Positions 12,886 through 24,800 of a stretch of DNA of 64,000 nucleotides are shown here, in pieces; the stretch's first letter is position 1, and every line of letters starts with the position of its first letter. Source of the DNA: Argentina anserina (taxonomy: Eukaryota; Streptophyta; Magnoliopsida; Rosales; Rosaceae); the NCBI RefSeq assembly GCF_933775445.1, contig NW_026089445.1:186001-250000 (forward strand), written 5' to 3'. A model generated the notes under the pieces. That model had not been told where the DNA came from. It saw nothing but the letters and a program-made list of their open reading frames with translations, and ran no database searches. Made by a program: the position numbers and the translations under genes.

Positions 12886-14237
12886 CAATAGAAACTCGCA
12901 TTAGAAGCCTTACAGAAATATACTCAAACGAGAAATGAAAAGATACACAATTGGAATAGTGAAGATACGCAAACGATGTAAAGATACACAATTGGAATAG
13001 TAAAGATACGAAAACGATGTAAAGATACTCAGTTTGAAAGAAACACACTCCCACACTTGCAAAACTCTCAAATACAATAGAAACTCGCATTAGAAGCCTT
13101 ACAGAAATATACTCAAACGAGAAATGAAAAGATACACAATTGCAATAGTAAAGATACGCAAACGATGTAAAGATACACAATTGGAATAGTAAAGATACGC
13201 AAACGATGTAAAGATACACAATTGGAATAGTAAAGATACGCAAACGATGTAAAGATACGCAGTTTGAAAGAAACACACTCCCACACTTGCAAAACTCTCA
13301 AATTCAATAGAAACTCGCATCAGAAAGCCTTACAGAAAGATACTCAAACGAGAAATGAAAAGATACACAATTGGAATAGTAAAGATACGCAAACGATGTA
13401 AAGATACTCAGTTTGAAAGAAACACACTCCCACACTTGCAAAACTCTCAAATACAATAGAAACTCGCATCAGAAGCCTTACAGAAAGATACTCAAACGAG
13501 AAATGAAAAGATACACAATTGCAATAGTAAAGATACGCAAACGATGTAAAGATACACAATTGGAATAGTAAAGATACGCAAACGATGTAAAGATACTCAG
13601 TTTGAAAGAAACACACTCCCACACTTGCAAAACTCTCAAAATCAATAGAAACTCGCATCAGAAAGCCTTACAGAAAGATACTCAAATGAGAAATGAAAAG
13701 ATACACAATTGGAATAGTAAAGATACGCAAACGATGTAAAGATACTCAGTTTGAAAGAAACACACTCCCACACTTGCAAAACTCTCAAATTCAAAAGAAA
13801 CTCGCATCAGAAAGCCTTACAGAAAGATACTCAAACGAGAAATGAAAAGATACACAATTGGAATAGTAAAGATACGCAAACGATGTAAAGATACTCAGTT
13901 TGAAAGAAACACACTCCCACACTTGCAAAACTCTCAAATTCAATAGAAACTCGCATCAGAAAGCCTTACAGAAAGATACTCAAACGAGAAATGAAAAGAT
14001 ACACAATTGGAATAGTAAAGATACGCAAACGATGTAAAGATACTCAGTTTGAAAGAAACACACTCCCACACATACAAAACTCTCAAATACAATAGAAACT
14101 CGCATCAGAAGCCTTACAGAAAGATACTTAAACGAGAAATGAAAAGATACACAATTGGAATAGTAAAGATACGCAAACGATGTAAAGATACTCAGTTTGA
14201 AAGAAACACACTCCCACACTTGCAAAACTCTCAAATA
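12886..14237 (+). repeat. 8-monomer higher-order repeat, 1,352 bp, copy 1
   Basis: Monomer lengths in order are 189, 230, 149, 189, 149, 149, 149 and 148 bp, summing to 1,352. The order of variants ('cattagaag' with 'agtgaag', then the three-module monomer ending 'gatacgcag', then 'ttgcaatag', 'aaaatcaatag', 'caaatgag', 'cacacatacaaaac' and 'gatacttaaacg') is the 11-monomer HOR order with three monomers missing. The final 148-bp monomer (14,090-14,237) is a hybrid that explains the loss. 'gatacgaaaacg' near 13,006 is private. Confidence 0.8.
14090..14237 (+). repeat. Hybrid 148-bp monomer (m9 head, m1 tail), crossover scar
   Basis: The left part carries the m9 marker 'gatacttaaacg'. The right part ends in 'ctcaaatacaatag' and is followed by 'cattagaag', as m1 is. 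It has one module, where both parents have two. This is the structure expected from unequal crossover between m9 and m1, removing m10, m11 and one module. The inference rests on marker order. Confidence 0.7.
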
Positions 14238-15590
14238 CAATAGAAACTCGCATTAGAAGCCTTACAGAAATATACTCAAACGAGAAATGAAAAGATACAC
14301 AATTGGAATAGTGAAGATACGCAAACGATGTAAAGATACACAATTGGAATAGTAAAGATACGCAAACGATGTAAAGATACTCAGTTTGAAAGAAACACAC
14401 TCCCACACTTGCAAAACTCTCAAATACAATAGAAACTCGCATTAGAAGCCTTACAGAAATATACTCAAACGAGAAATGAAAAGATACACAATTACAATAG
14501 TAAAGATACGCAAACGATGTAAAGATACACAATTGGAATAGTAAAGATACGCAAACGATGTAAAGATACACAATTGGAATAGTAAAGATACGCAAACGAT
14601 GTAAAGATACGCAGTTTGAAAGAAACACACTCCCACACTTGCAAAACTCTCAAATTCAATAGAAACTCGCATCAGAAAGCCTTACAGAAAGATACTCAAA
14701 CGAGAAATGAAAAGATACACAATTGGAATAGTAAAGATACGCAAACGATGTAAAGATACTCAGTTTGAAAGAAACACACTCCCACACTTGCAAAACTCTC
14801 AAATACAATAGAAACTCGCATCAGAAGCCTTACAGAAAGATACTCAAACGAGAAATGAAAAGATACACAATTGCAATAGTAAAGATACGCAAACGATGTA
14901 AAGATACACAATTGGAATAGTAAAGATACGCAAACGATGTAAAGATACTCAGTTTGAAAGAAACACACTCCCACACTTGCAAAACTCTCAAAATCAATAG
15001 AAACTCGCATCAGAAAGCCTTACAGAAAGATACTCAAATGAGAAATGAAAAGATACACAATTGGAATAGTAAAGATACGCAAACGATGTAAAGATACTCA
15101 GTTTGAAAGAAACACACTCCCACACTTGCAAAACTCTCAAATTCAATAGAAACTCGCATCAGAAAGCCTTACAGAAAGATACTCAAACGAGAAATGAAAA
15201 GATACACAATTGGAATAGTAAAGATACGCAAACGATGTAAAGATACTCAGTTTGAAAGAAACACACTCCCACACTTGCAAAACTCTCAAATTCAATAGAA
15301 ACTCGCATCAGAAAGCCTTACAGAAAGATACTCAAACGAGAAATGAAAAGATACACAATTGGAATAGTAAAGATACGCAAACGATGTAAAGATACTCAGT
15401 TTGAAAGAAACACACTCCCACACATACAAAACTCTCAAATACAATAGAAACTCGCATCAGAAGCCTTACAGAAAGATACTTAAACGAGAAATGAAAAGAT
15501 ACACAATTGGAATAGTAAAGATACGCAAACGATGTAAAGATACACAATTGGAATAGTAAAGATACGCAAACGATGTAAAGATACTCAGTT
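14238..15590 (+). repeat. 8-monomer higher-order repeat, copy 2 (last monomer differs)
   Basis: The first seven monomers match copy 1 at an offset of 1,352 bp. The eighth is a normal two-module 189-bp monomer with 'gatacttaaacg' rather than the 148-bp hybrid, so the array returns to the full 11-monomer order here. 'caattacaatag' near 14,491 is a private variant of 'caattgcaatag'. The right boundary is approximate. Confidence 0.7.
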
Positions 15591-17064
15591 TGAAAGAAAC
15601 ACACTCCCACACTTGCAAAACTCTCAAATTCAATAGAAACTCGCATCAGAAAGCCTTACAGAAAGATACTCAAACGAGAAATGAAAAGATACACAATTGG
15701 AATAGTAAAGATACGCAAACGATGTAAAGATACTCAGTTTGAAAGAAACACACTCCCACACTTGCAAAACTCTCAAATACAATAGAAACTCGCATCAGAA
15801 AGCCTTACAGAAAGATACTCAAACGAGAAATGAAAAGATACACAATTGGAATAGTAAAGATACTCAAACGATGTAAAGATACACAATTAGAATAGTAAAG
15901 ATACACAAACGATGTAAAGATACTCAGATTGAAAGAAACACACTCCCACACTTGCAAAACTCTCAAATACAATAGAAACTCGCATCAGAAGCCTTACAGA
16001 AAGATACTCAAACGAGAAATGAAAAGATACACAATTGGAATAGTAAAGATACGCAAACGATGTAAAGATACACAATTGGAATAGTAAAGATACGCAAACG
16101 ATGTAAAGATACTCAGTTTGAAAGAAACACACTCCCACACTTGCAAAACTCTCAAATACAATAGAAACTCGCATTAGAAGCCTTACAGAAATATACTCAA
16201 ACGAGAAATGAAAAGATACACAATTGGAATAGGGAAGATACGCAAACGATGTAAAGATACACAATTGGAATAGTAAAGATACGCAAACGATGTAAAGATA
16301 CTCAGTTTGAAAGAAACACACTCCCACACTTGCAAAACTCTCAAATACAATAGAAACTCGCATTAGAAGCCTTACAGAAATATACTCAAACGAGAAATGA
16401 AAAGATACACAATTGCAATAGTAAAGATACGCAAACGATGTAAAGATACACAATTGGAATAGTAAAGATACGCAAACGATGTAAAGATACACAATTGGAA
16501 TAGTAAAGATACGCAAACGATGTAAAGATACTCAGTTTGAAAGAAACACACTCCCACACTTGCAAAACTCTCAAATTCAATAGAAACTCGCATCAGAAAG
16601 CCTTACAGAAAGATACTCAAACGAGAAATGAAAAGATACACAATTGGAATAGTAAAGATACGCAAACGATGTAAAGATACTCAGTTTGAAAGAAACACAC
16701 TCCCACACTTGCAAAACTCTCAAATACAATAGAAACTCGCATCAGAAGCCTTACAGAAAGATACTCAAACGAGAAATGAAAAGATACACAATGGCAATAG
16801 TAAAGATACGCAAACGATGTAAAGATACACAATTGGAATAGTAAAGATACGCAAACGATGTAAAGATACTCAGTTTGAAAGAAACACACTCCCACACTTG
16901 CAAAACTCTCAAAATCAATAGAAACTCGCATCAGAAAGCCTTACAGAAAGATACTCAAATGAGAAATGAAAAGATACACAATTGGAATAGTAAAGATACG
17001 CAAACGATGTAAAGATACTCAGTTTGAAAGAAACACACTCCCACACTTGCAAAACTCTCAAATT

Positions 17065-17213
17065 CAATAGAAACTCGCATCAGAAAGCCTTACAGAAAGA
17101 TACTCAAACGAGAAATGAAAAGATACACAATTGGAATAGTAAAGATACGCAAACGATGTAAAGATACTCAGTTTGAAAGAAACACACTCCCACACTTGCA
17201 AAACTCTCAAATT
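17065..17213 (+). repeat. Representative plain 149-bp monomer (one module)
   Basis: A consensus-like copy, counted from the C of 'caatag' to the same base in the next copy (17,214). Its parts are a 69-bp segment without GATAC (split here by the chosen start) and GATAC-led segments of 23, 22, 19 and 16 bp. Composition is 69 A, 28 T, 30 C, 22 G. It contains four CpG sites (in 'aaacgag', 'gatacgc', 'aaacgatg' and 'actcgcat') and one CAATTG palindrome. The 148-bp version has 'cagaagcc' where this copy has 'cagaaagcc', and is often preceded by 'ctcaaatacaatag' rather than 'ctcaaattcaatag'. Because 149 is not a multiple of 3, reading frame is not kept across copies of this type. Confidence 0.95.
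17122..17162 (+). repeat. Representative 41-bp internal module
   Basis: The module is 'gatacacaattggaatag' plus 'taaa' (22 bp) followed by 'gatacgcaaacgatgtaaa' (19 bp). It occurs once in 148/149-bp monomers, twice in 189/190, three times in 230/231 and four times in 271-bp monomers. Both halves begin with GATAC, so the module is itself an imperfect dimer. Recurrent variants include 'ttgcaatag', 'ttagaatag', 'agtgaag', 'agggaag', 'gatagacaattgg', 'gatacggaaac', 'gatacacaaac' and 'gatacataattgg'. These variants mark monomer positions within the HORs. Confidence 0.95.
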
Positions 17214-18039
17214 CAATAGAAACTCGCATCAGAAAGCCTTACAGAAAGATACTCAAACGAGAAATGAAAAGATACACAATTGGAATAGTAAAGATACGCA
17301 AACGATGTAAAGATACTCAGTTTGAAAGAAACACACTCCCACACTTGCAAAACTCTCAAATTCAATAGAAACTCGCATCAGAAAGCCTTACAGAAAGATA
17401 CTCAAACGAGAAATGAAAAGATACACAATTGGAATAGTAAAGATACGCAAACGATGTAAAGATACTCAGTTTGAAAGAAACACACTCCCACACTTGCAAA
17501 ACTCTCAAATTCAATAGAAACTCGCATCAGAAAGCCTTACAGAAAGATACTCAAACGAGAAATGAAAAGATACACAATTGGAATAGTAAAGATACGCAAA
17601 CGATGTAAAGATACTCAGTTTGAAAGAAACACACTCCCACACATACAAAACTCTCAAATACAATAGAAACTCGCATCAGAAGCCTTACAGAAAGATACTT
17701 AAACGAGAAATGAAAAGATACACAATTGGAATAGTAAAGATACGCAAACGATGTAAAGATACACAATTGGAATAGTAAAGATACGCAAACGATGTAAAGA
17801 TACTCAGTTTGAAAGAAACACACTCCCACACTTGCAAAACTCTCAAATACAATAGAAACTCGCATCAGAAAGCCTTACAGAAAGATACTCAAACGAGAAA
17901 TGAAAAGATACACAATTGGAATAGTAAAGATACGCAAACGATGTAAAGATACACAATTAGAATAGTAAAGATACACAAACGATGTAAAGATACTCAGATT
18001 GAAAGAAACACACTCCCACACTTGCAAAACTCTCAAATA

Positions 18040-19960
18040 CAATAGAAACTCGCATCAGAAGCCTTACAGAAAGATACTCAAACGAGAAATGAAAAGATAC
18101 ACAATTGGAATAGTAAAGATACGCAAACGATGTAAAGATACACAATTGGAATAGTAAAGATACGCAAACGATGTAAAGATACTCAGTTTGAAAGAAACAC
18201 ACTCCCACACTTGCAAAACTCTCAAATACAATAGAAACTCGCATTAGAAGCCTTACAGAAATATACTCAAACGAGAAATGAAAAGATACACAATTGGAAT
18301 AGTGAAGATACGCAAACGATGTAAAGATACACAATTGGAATAGTAAAGATACGCAAACGATGTAAAGATACTCAGTTTGAAAGAAACACACTCCCACACT
18401 TGCAAAACTCTCAAATACAATAGAAACTCGCATTAGAAGCCTTACAGAAATATACTCAAACGAGAAATGAAAAGATACACAATTGCAATAGTAAAGATAC
18501 GCAAACGATGTAAAGATACACAATTGGAATAGTAAAGATACGCAAACGATGTAAAGATACACAATTGGAATAGTAAAGATACGCAAACGATGTAAAGATA
18601 CGCAGTTTGAAAGAAACACACTCCCACACTTGCAAAACTCTCAAATTCAATAGAAACTCGCATCAGAAAGCCTTACAGAAAGATACTCAAACGAGAAATG
18701 AAAAGATACACAATTGGAATAGTAAAGATACGCAAACGATGTAAAGATACTCAGTTTGAAAGAAACACACTCCCACACTTGCAAAACTCTCAAATACAAT
18801 AGAAACTCGCATCAGAAGCCTTACAGAAAGATACTCAAACGAGAAATGAAAAGATACACAATTGCAATAGTAAAGATACGCAAACGATGTAAAGATACAC
18901 AATTGGAATAGTAAAGATACGCAAACGATGTAAAGATACTCAGTTTGAAAGAAACACACTCCCACACTTGCAAAACTCTCAAAATCAATAGAAACTCGCA
19001 TCAGAAAGCCTTACAGAAAGATACTCAAATGAGAAATGAAAAGATACACAATTGGAATAGTAAAGATACGCAAACAATGTAAAGATACTCAGTTTGAAAG
19101 AAACACACTCCCACACTTGCAAAACTCTCAAATTCAATAGAAACTCGCATCAGAAAGCCTTACAGAAAGATACTCAAACGAGAAATGAAAAGATACACAA
19201 TTGGAATAGTAAAGATACGCAAACGATGTAAAGATACTCAGTTTGAAAGAAACACACTCCCACACTTGCAAAACTCTCAAATTCAATAGAAACTCGCATC
19301 AGAAAGCCTTACAGAAAGATACTCAAACGAGAAATGAAAAGATACACAATTGGAATAGTAAAGATACGCAAACGATGTAAAGATACTCAGTTTGAAAGAA
19401 ACACACTCCCACACATACAAAACTCTCAAATACAATAGAAACTCGCATCAGAAGCCTTACAGAAAGATACTTAAACGAGAAATGAAAAGATACACAATTG
19501 GAATAGTAAAGATACGCAAACGATGTAAAGATACACAATTGGAATAGTAAAGATACGCAAACGATGTAAAGATACTCAGTTTGAAAGAAACACACTCCCA
19601 CACTTGCAAAACTCTCAAATTCAATAGAAACTCGCATCAGAAAGCCTTACAGAAAGATACTCAAACGAGAAATGAAAAGATACACAATTGGAATAGTAAA
19701 GATACGCAAACGATGTAAAGATACTCAGTTTGAAAGAAACACACTCCCACACTTGCAAAACTCTCAAATACAATAGAAACTCGCATCAGAAAGCCTTACA
19801 GAAAGATACTCAAACGAGAAATGAAAAGATACACAATTGGAATAGTAAAGATACTCAAACGATGTAAAGATACACAATTAGAATAGTAAAGATACACAAA
19901 CGATGTAAAGATACTCAGATTGAAAGAAACACACTCCCACACTTGCAAAACTCTCAAATA
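18040..19960 (+). repeat. Reference copy of the 11-monomer HOR, 1,921 bp
   Basis: Counted monomer by monomer, lengths are 189, 189, 230, 149, 189, 149, 149, 149, 189, 149 and 190 bp. Markers: m2 'cattagaag', 'gaaatatactc', 'agtgaag'; m3 'cattagaag', 'gaaatatactc', three modules, 'ttgcaatag', 'gatacgcag'; m5 'ttgcaatag', then 'aaaatcaatag' at its end; m6 'caaatgag'; m8 'cacacatacaaaac'; m9 'gatacttaaacg'; m11 'gatactcaaacgatg', 'ttagaatag', 'gatacacaaac', 'ctcagattg'. m1, m4, m7 and m10 are plain. 'caaacaatg' near 19,072 is private to this copy. Confidence 0.9.
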
Positions 19961-21840
19961 CAATAGAAACTCGCATCAGAAGCCTTACAGAAAGATACTC
20001 AAACGAGAAATGAAAAGATACACAATTGGAATAGTAAAGATACGCAAACGATGTAAAGATACACAATTGGAATAGTAAAGATACGCAAACGATGTAAAGA
20101 TACTCAGTTTGAAAGAAACACACTCCCACACTTGCAAAACTCTCAAATACAATAGAAACTCGCATTAGAAGCCTTACAGAAATATACTCAAACGAGAAAT
20201 GAAAAGATACACAATTGGAATAGTGAAGATACGCAAACGATGTAAAGATACACAATTGGAATAGTAAAGATACGCAAACGATGTAAAGATACTCAGTTTG
20301 AAAGAAACACACTCCCACACTTGCAAAACTCTCAAATACAATAGAAACTCGCATTAGAAGCCTTACAGAAATATACTCAAACGAGAAATGAAAAGATACA
20401 CAATTGCAATAGTAAAGATACGCAAACGATGTAAAGATACACAATTGGAATAGTAAAGATACGCAAACGATGTAAAGATACACAATTGGAATAGTAAAGA
20501 TACGCAAACGATGTAAAGATACGCAGTTTGAAAGAAACACACTCCCACACTTGCAAAACTCTCAAATTCAATAGAAACTCGCATCAGAAAGCCTTACAGA
20601 AAGATACTCAAACGAGAAATGAAAAGATACACAATTGGAATAGTAAAGATACGCAAACGATGTAAAGATACTCAGTTTGAAAGAAACACACTCCCACACT
20701 TGCAAAACTCTCAAATACAATAGAAACTCGCATCAGAAGCCTTACAGAAAGATACTCAAACGAGAAATGAAAAGATACACAATTGGAATAGTAAAGATAC
20801 GCAAACGATGTAAAGATACTCAGTTTGACAGAAACACACTCCCACACTTGCAAAACTCTCAAATTCAATAGAAACTCGCATCAGAAAGCCTTACAGAAAG
20901 ATACTCAAACGAGAAATGAAAAGATACACAATTGGAATAGTAAAGATACGCAAACGATGTAAAGATACTCAGTTTGAAAGAAACACACTCCCACACTTGC
21001 AAAACTCTCAAATTCAATAGAAACTCGCATCAGAAAGCCTTACAGAAAGATACTCAAACGAGAAATGAAAAGATACACAATTGGAATAGTAAAGATACGC
21101 AAACGATGTAAAGATACTCAGTTTGAAAGAAACACACTCCCACACTTTCAAAACTCTCAAATTCAATAGAAACTCGCATCAGAAAGCCTTACAGAAAGAT
21201 ACTCAAACGAGAAATGAAAAGATACACAATTGGAATAGTAAAGATACGCAAACGATGTAAAGATACTCAGTTTGAAAGAAACACACTCCCACACATACAA
21301 AACTCTCAAATACAATAGAAACTCGCATCAGAAGCCTTACAGAAAGATACTTAAACGAGAAATGAAAAGATACACAATTGGAATAGTAAAGATACGCAAA
21401 CGATGTAAAGATACACAATTGGAATAGTAAAGATACGCAAACGATGTAAAGATACTCAGTTTGAAAGAAACACACTCCCACACTTGCAAAACTCTCAAAT
21501 TCAATAGAAACTCGCATCAGAAAGCCTTACAGAAAGATACTCAAACGAGAAATGAAAAGATACACAATTGGAATAGTAAAGATACGCAAACGATGTAAAG
21601 ATACTCAGTTTGAAAGAAACACACTCCCACACTTGCAAAACTCTCAAATACAATAGAAACTCGCATCAGAAAGCCTTACAGAAAGATACTCAAACGAGAA
21701 ATGAAAAGATACACAATTGGAATAGTAAAGATACTCAAACGATGTAAAGATACACAATTAGAATAGTAAAGATACACAAACGATGTAAAGATACTCAGAT
21801 TGAAAGAAACACACTCCCACACTTGCAAAACTCTCAAATA
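19961..21840 (+). repeat. 11-monomer HOR, 1,880-bp variant
   Basis: Same monomer order as the 1,921-bp unit, but monomer 5 has one module instead of two (148 bp) and lacks 'ttgcaatag' and 'aaaatcaatag'. A private 'cacactttcaaaac' near 21,146 is shared only with copies near 37,218 and 46,090, tying this unit to the 16,072-bp and 8,872-bp duplications. 'cagtttgacag' near 20,828 is private. Confidence 0.85.
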
Positions 21841-24800
21841 CAATAGAAACTCGCATCAGAAGCCTTACAGAAAGATACTCAAACGAGAAATGAAAAGATA
21901 CACAATTGGAATAGTAAAGATACGCAAACGATGTAAAGATACACAATTGGAATAGTAAAGATACGCAAACGATGTAAAGATACTCAGTTTGAAAGAAACA
22001 CACTCCCACACTTGCAAAACTCTCAAATACAATAGAAACTCGCATTAGAAGCCTTACAGAAATATACTCAAACGAGAAATGAAAAGATACACAATTGGAA
22101 TAGTGAAGATACGCAAACGATGTAAAGATACACAATTGGAATAGTAAAGATACGCAAACGATGTAAAGATACTCAGTTTGAAAGAAACACACTCCCACAC
22201 TTGCAAAACTCTCAAATACAATAGAAACTCGCATTAGAAGCCTTACAGAAATATACTCAAACGAGAAATGAAAAGATACACAATTGCAATAGTAAAGATA
22301 CGCAAACGATGTAAAGATACACAATTGGAATAGTAAAGATACGCAAACGATGTAAAGATACACAATTGGAATAGTAAAGATACGCAAACGATGTAAAGAT
22401 ACGCAGTTTGAAAGAAACACACTCCCACACTTGCAAAACTCTCAAATTCAATAGAAACTCGCATCAGAAAGCCTTACAGAAAGATACTCAAACGAGAAAT
22501 GAAAAGATACACAATTGGAATAGTAAAGATACGCAAACGATGTAAAGATACTCAGTTTGAAAGAAACACACTCCCACACTTGCAAAACTCTCAAATACAA
22601 TAGAAACTCGCATCAGAAGCCTTACAGAAAGATACTCAAACGAGAAATGAAAAGATACACAATTGGAATAGTAAAGATACGCAAACGATGTAAAGATACT
22701 CAGTTTGAAAGAAACACACTCCCACACTTGCAAAACTCTCAAATTCAATAGAAACTCGCATCAGAAAGCCTTACAGAAAGATACTCAAACGAGAAATGAA
22801 AAGATACACAATTGGAATAGTAAAGATACGCAAACGATGTAAAGATACTCAGTTTGAAAGAAACACACTCCCACACTTGCAAAACTCTCAAATTCAATAG
22901 AAACTCGCATCAGAAAGCCTTACAGAAAGATACTCAAACGAGAAATGAAAAGATACACAATTGGAATAGTAAAGATACGCAAACGATGTAAAGATACTCA
23001 GTTTGAAAGAAACACACTCCCACACTTGCAAAACTCTCAAATTCAATAGAAACTCGCATCAGAAAGCCTTACAGAAAGATACTCAAACGAGAAATGAAAA
23101 GATACACAATTGGAATAGTAAAGATACGCAAACGATGTAAAGATACTCAGTTTGAAAGAAACACACTCCCACACTTGCAAAACTCTCAAATACAATAGAA
23201 ACTCGCATCAGAAAGCCTTACAGAAAGATACTCAAACGAGAAATGAAAAGATACACAATTGGAATAGTAAAGATACTCAAACGATGTAAAGATACACAAT
23301 TAGAATAGTAAAGATACACAAACGATGTAAAGATACTCAGATTGAAAGAAACACACTCCCACACTTGCAAAACTCTCAAATACAATAGAAACTCGCATCA
23401 GAAGCCTTACAGAAAGATACTCAAACGAGAAATGAAAAGATACACAATTGGAATAGTAAAGATACGCAAACGATGTAAAGATACACAATTGGAATAGTAA
23501 AGATACGCAAACGATGTAAAGATACTCAGTTTGAAAGAAACACACTCCCACACTTGCAAAACTCTCAAATACAATAGAAACTCGCATTAGAAGCCTTACA
23601 GAAATATACTCAAACGAGAAATGAAAAGATACACAATTGGAATAGTGAAGATACGCAAACGATGTAAAGATACACAATTGGAATAGTAAAGATACGCAAA
23701 CGATGTAAAGATACTCAGTTTGAAAGAAACACACTCCCACACTTGCAAAACTCTCAAATACAATAGAAACTCGCATTAGAAGCCTTACAGAAATATACTC
23801 AAACGAGAAATGAAAAGATACACAATTGGAATAGTAAAGATACGCAAACGATGTAAAGATACACAATTGGAATAGTAAAGATACGCAAACGATGTAAAGA
23901 TACACAATTGGAATAGTAAAGATACGCAAACGATGTAAAGATACTCAGTTTGAAAGAAACACACTCCCACACTTGCAAAACTCTCAAATTCAATAGAAAC
24001 TCGCATCAGAAAGCCTTACAGAAAGATACTCAAACGAGAAATGAAAAGATACACAATTGGAATAGTAAAGATACGCAAACGATGTAAAGATACTCAGTTT
24101 GAAAGAAACACACTCCCACACTTGCAAAACTCTCAAATACAATAGAAACTCGCATCAGAAGCCTTACAGAAAGATACTCAAACGAGAAATGAAAAGATAC
24201 ACAATTGGAATAGTAAAGATACGCAAACGATGTAAAGATACTCAGTTTGAAAGAAACACACTCCCACACTTGCAAAACTCTCAAATTCAATAGAAACTCG
24301 CATCAGAAAGCCTTACAGAAAGATACTCAAACGAGAAATGAAAAGATACACAATTGGAATAGTAAAGATACGCAAACGATGTAAAGATACTCAGTTTGAA
24401 AGAAACACACTCCCACACTTGCAAAACTCTCAAATTCAATAGAAACTCGCATCAGAAAGCCTTACAGAAAGATACTCAAACGAGAAATGAAAAGATACAC
24501 AATTGGAATAGTAAAGATACGCAAACGATGTAAAGATACTCAGTTTGAAAGAAACACACTCCCACACTTGCAAAACTCTCAAATTCAATAGAAACTCGCA
24601 TCAGAAAGCCTTACAGAAAGATACTCAAACGAGAAATGAAAAGATACACAATTGGAATAGTAAAGATACGCAAACGATGTAAAGATACTCAGTTTGAAAG
24701 AAACACACTCCCACACATACAAAACTCTCAAATACAATAGAAACTCGCATCAGAAGCCTTACAGAAAGATACTTAAACGAGAAATGAAAAGATACACAAT

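Noticed and set aside
17099..17171. Inverted repeat TCAAAC (in 'gatactcaaacg') with GTTTGA (in 'gatactcagtttgaaa') as a structural hairpin or regulatory element.
   Set aside because: The arms are only 6 bp and about 60-180 bp apart depending on module number; such a short match is likely by chance in an A/T-rich repeat.
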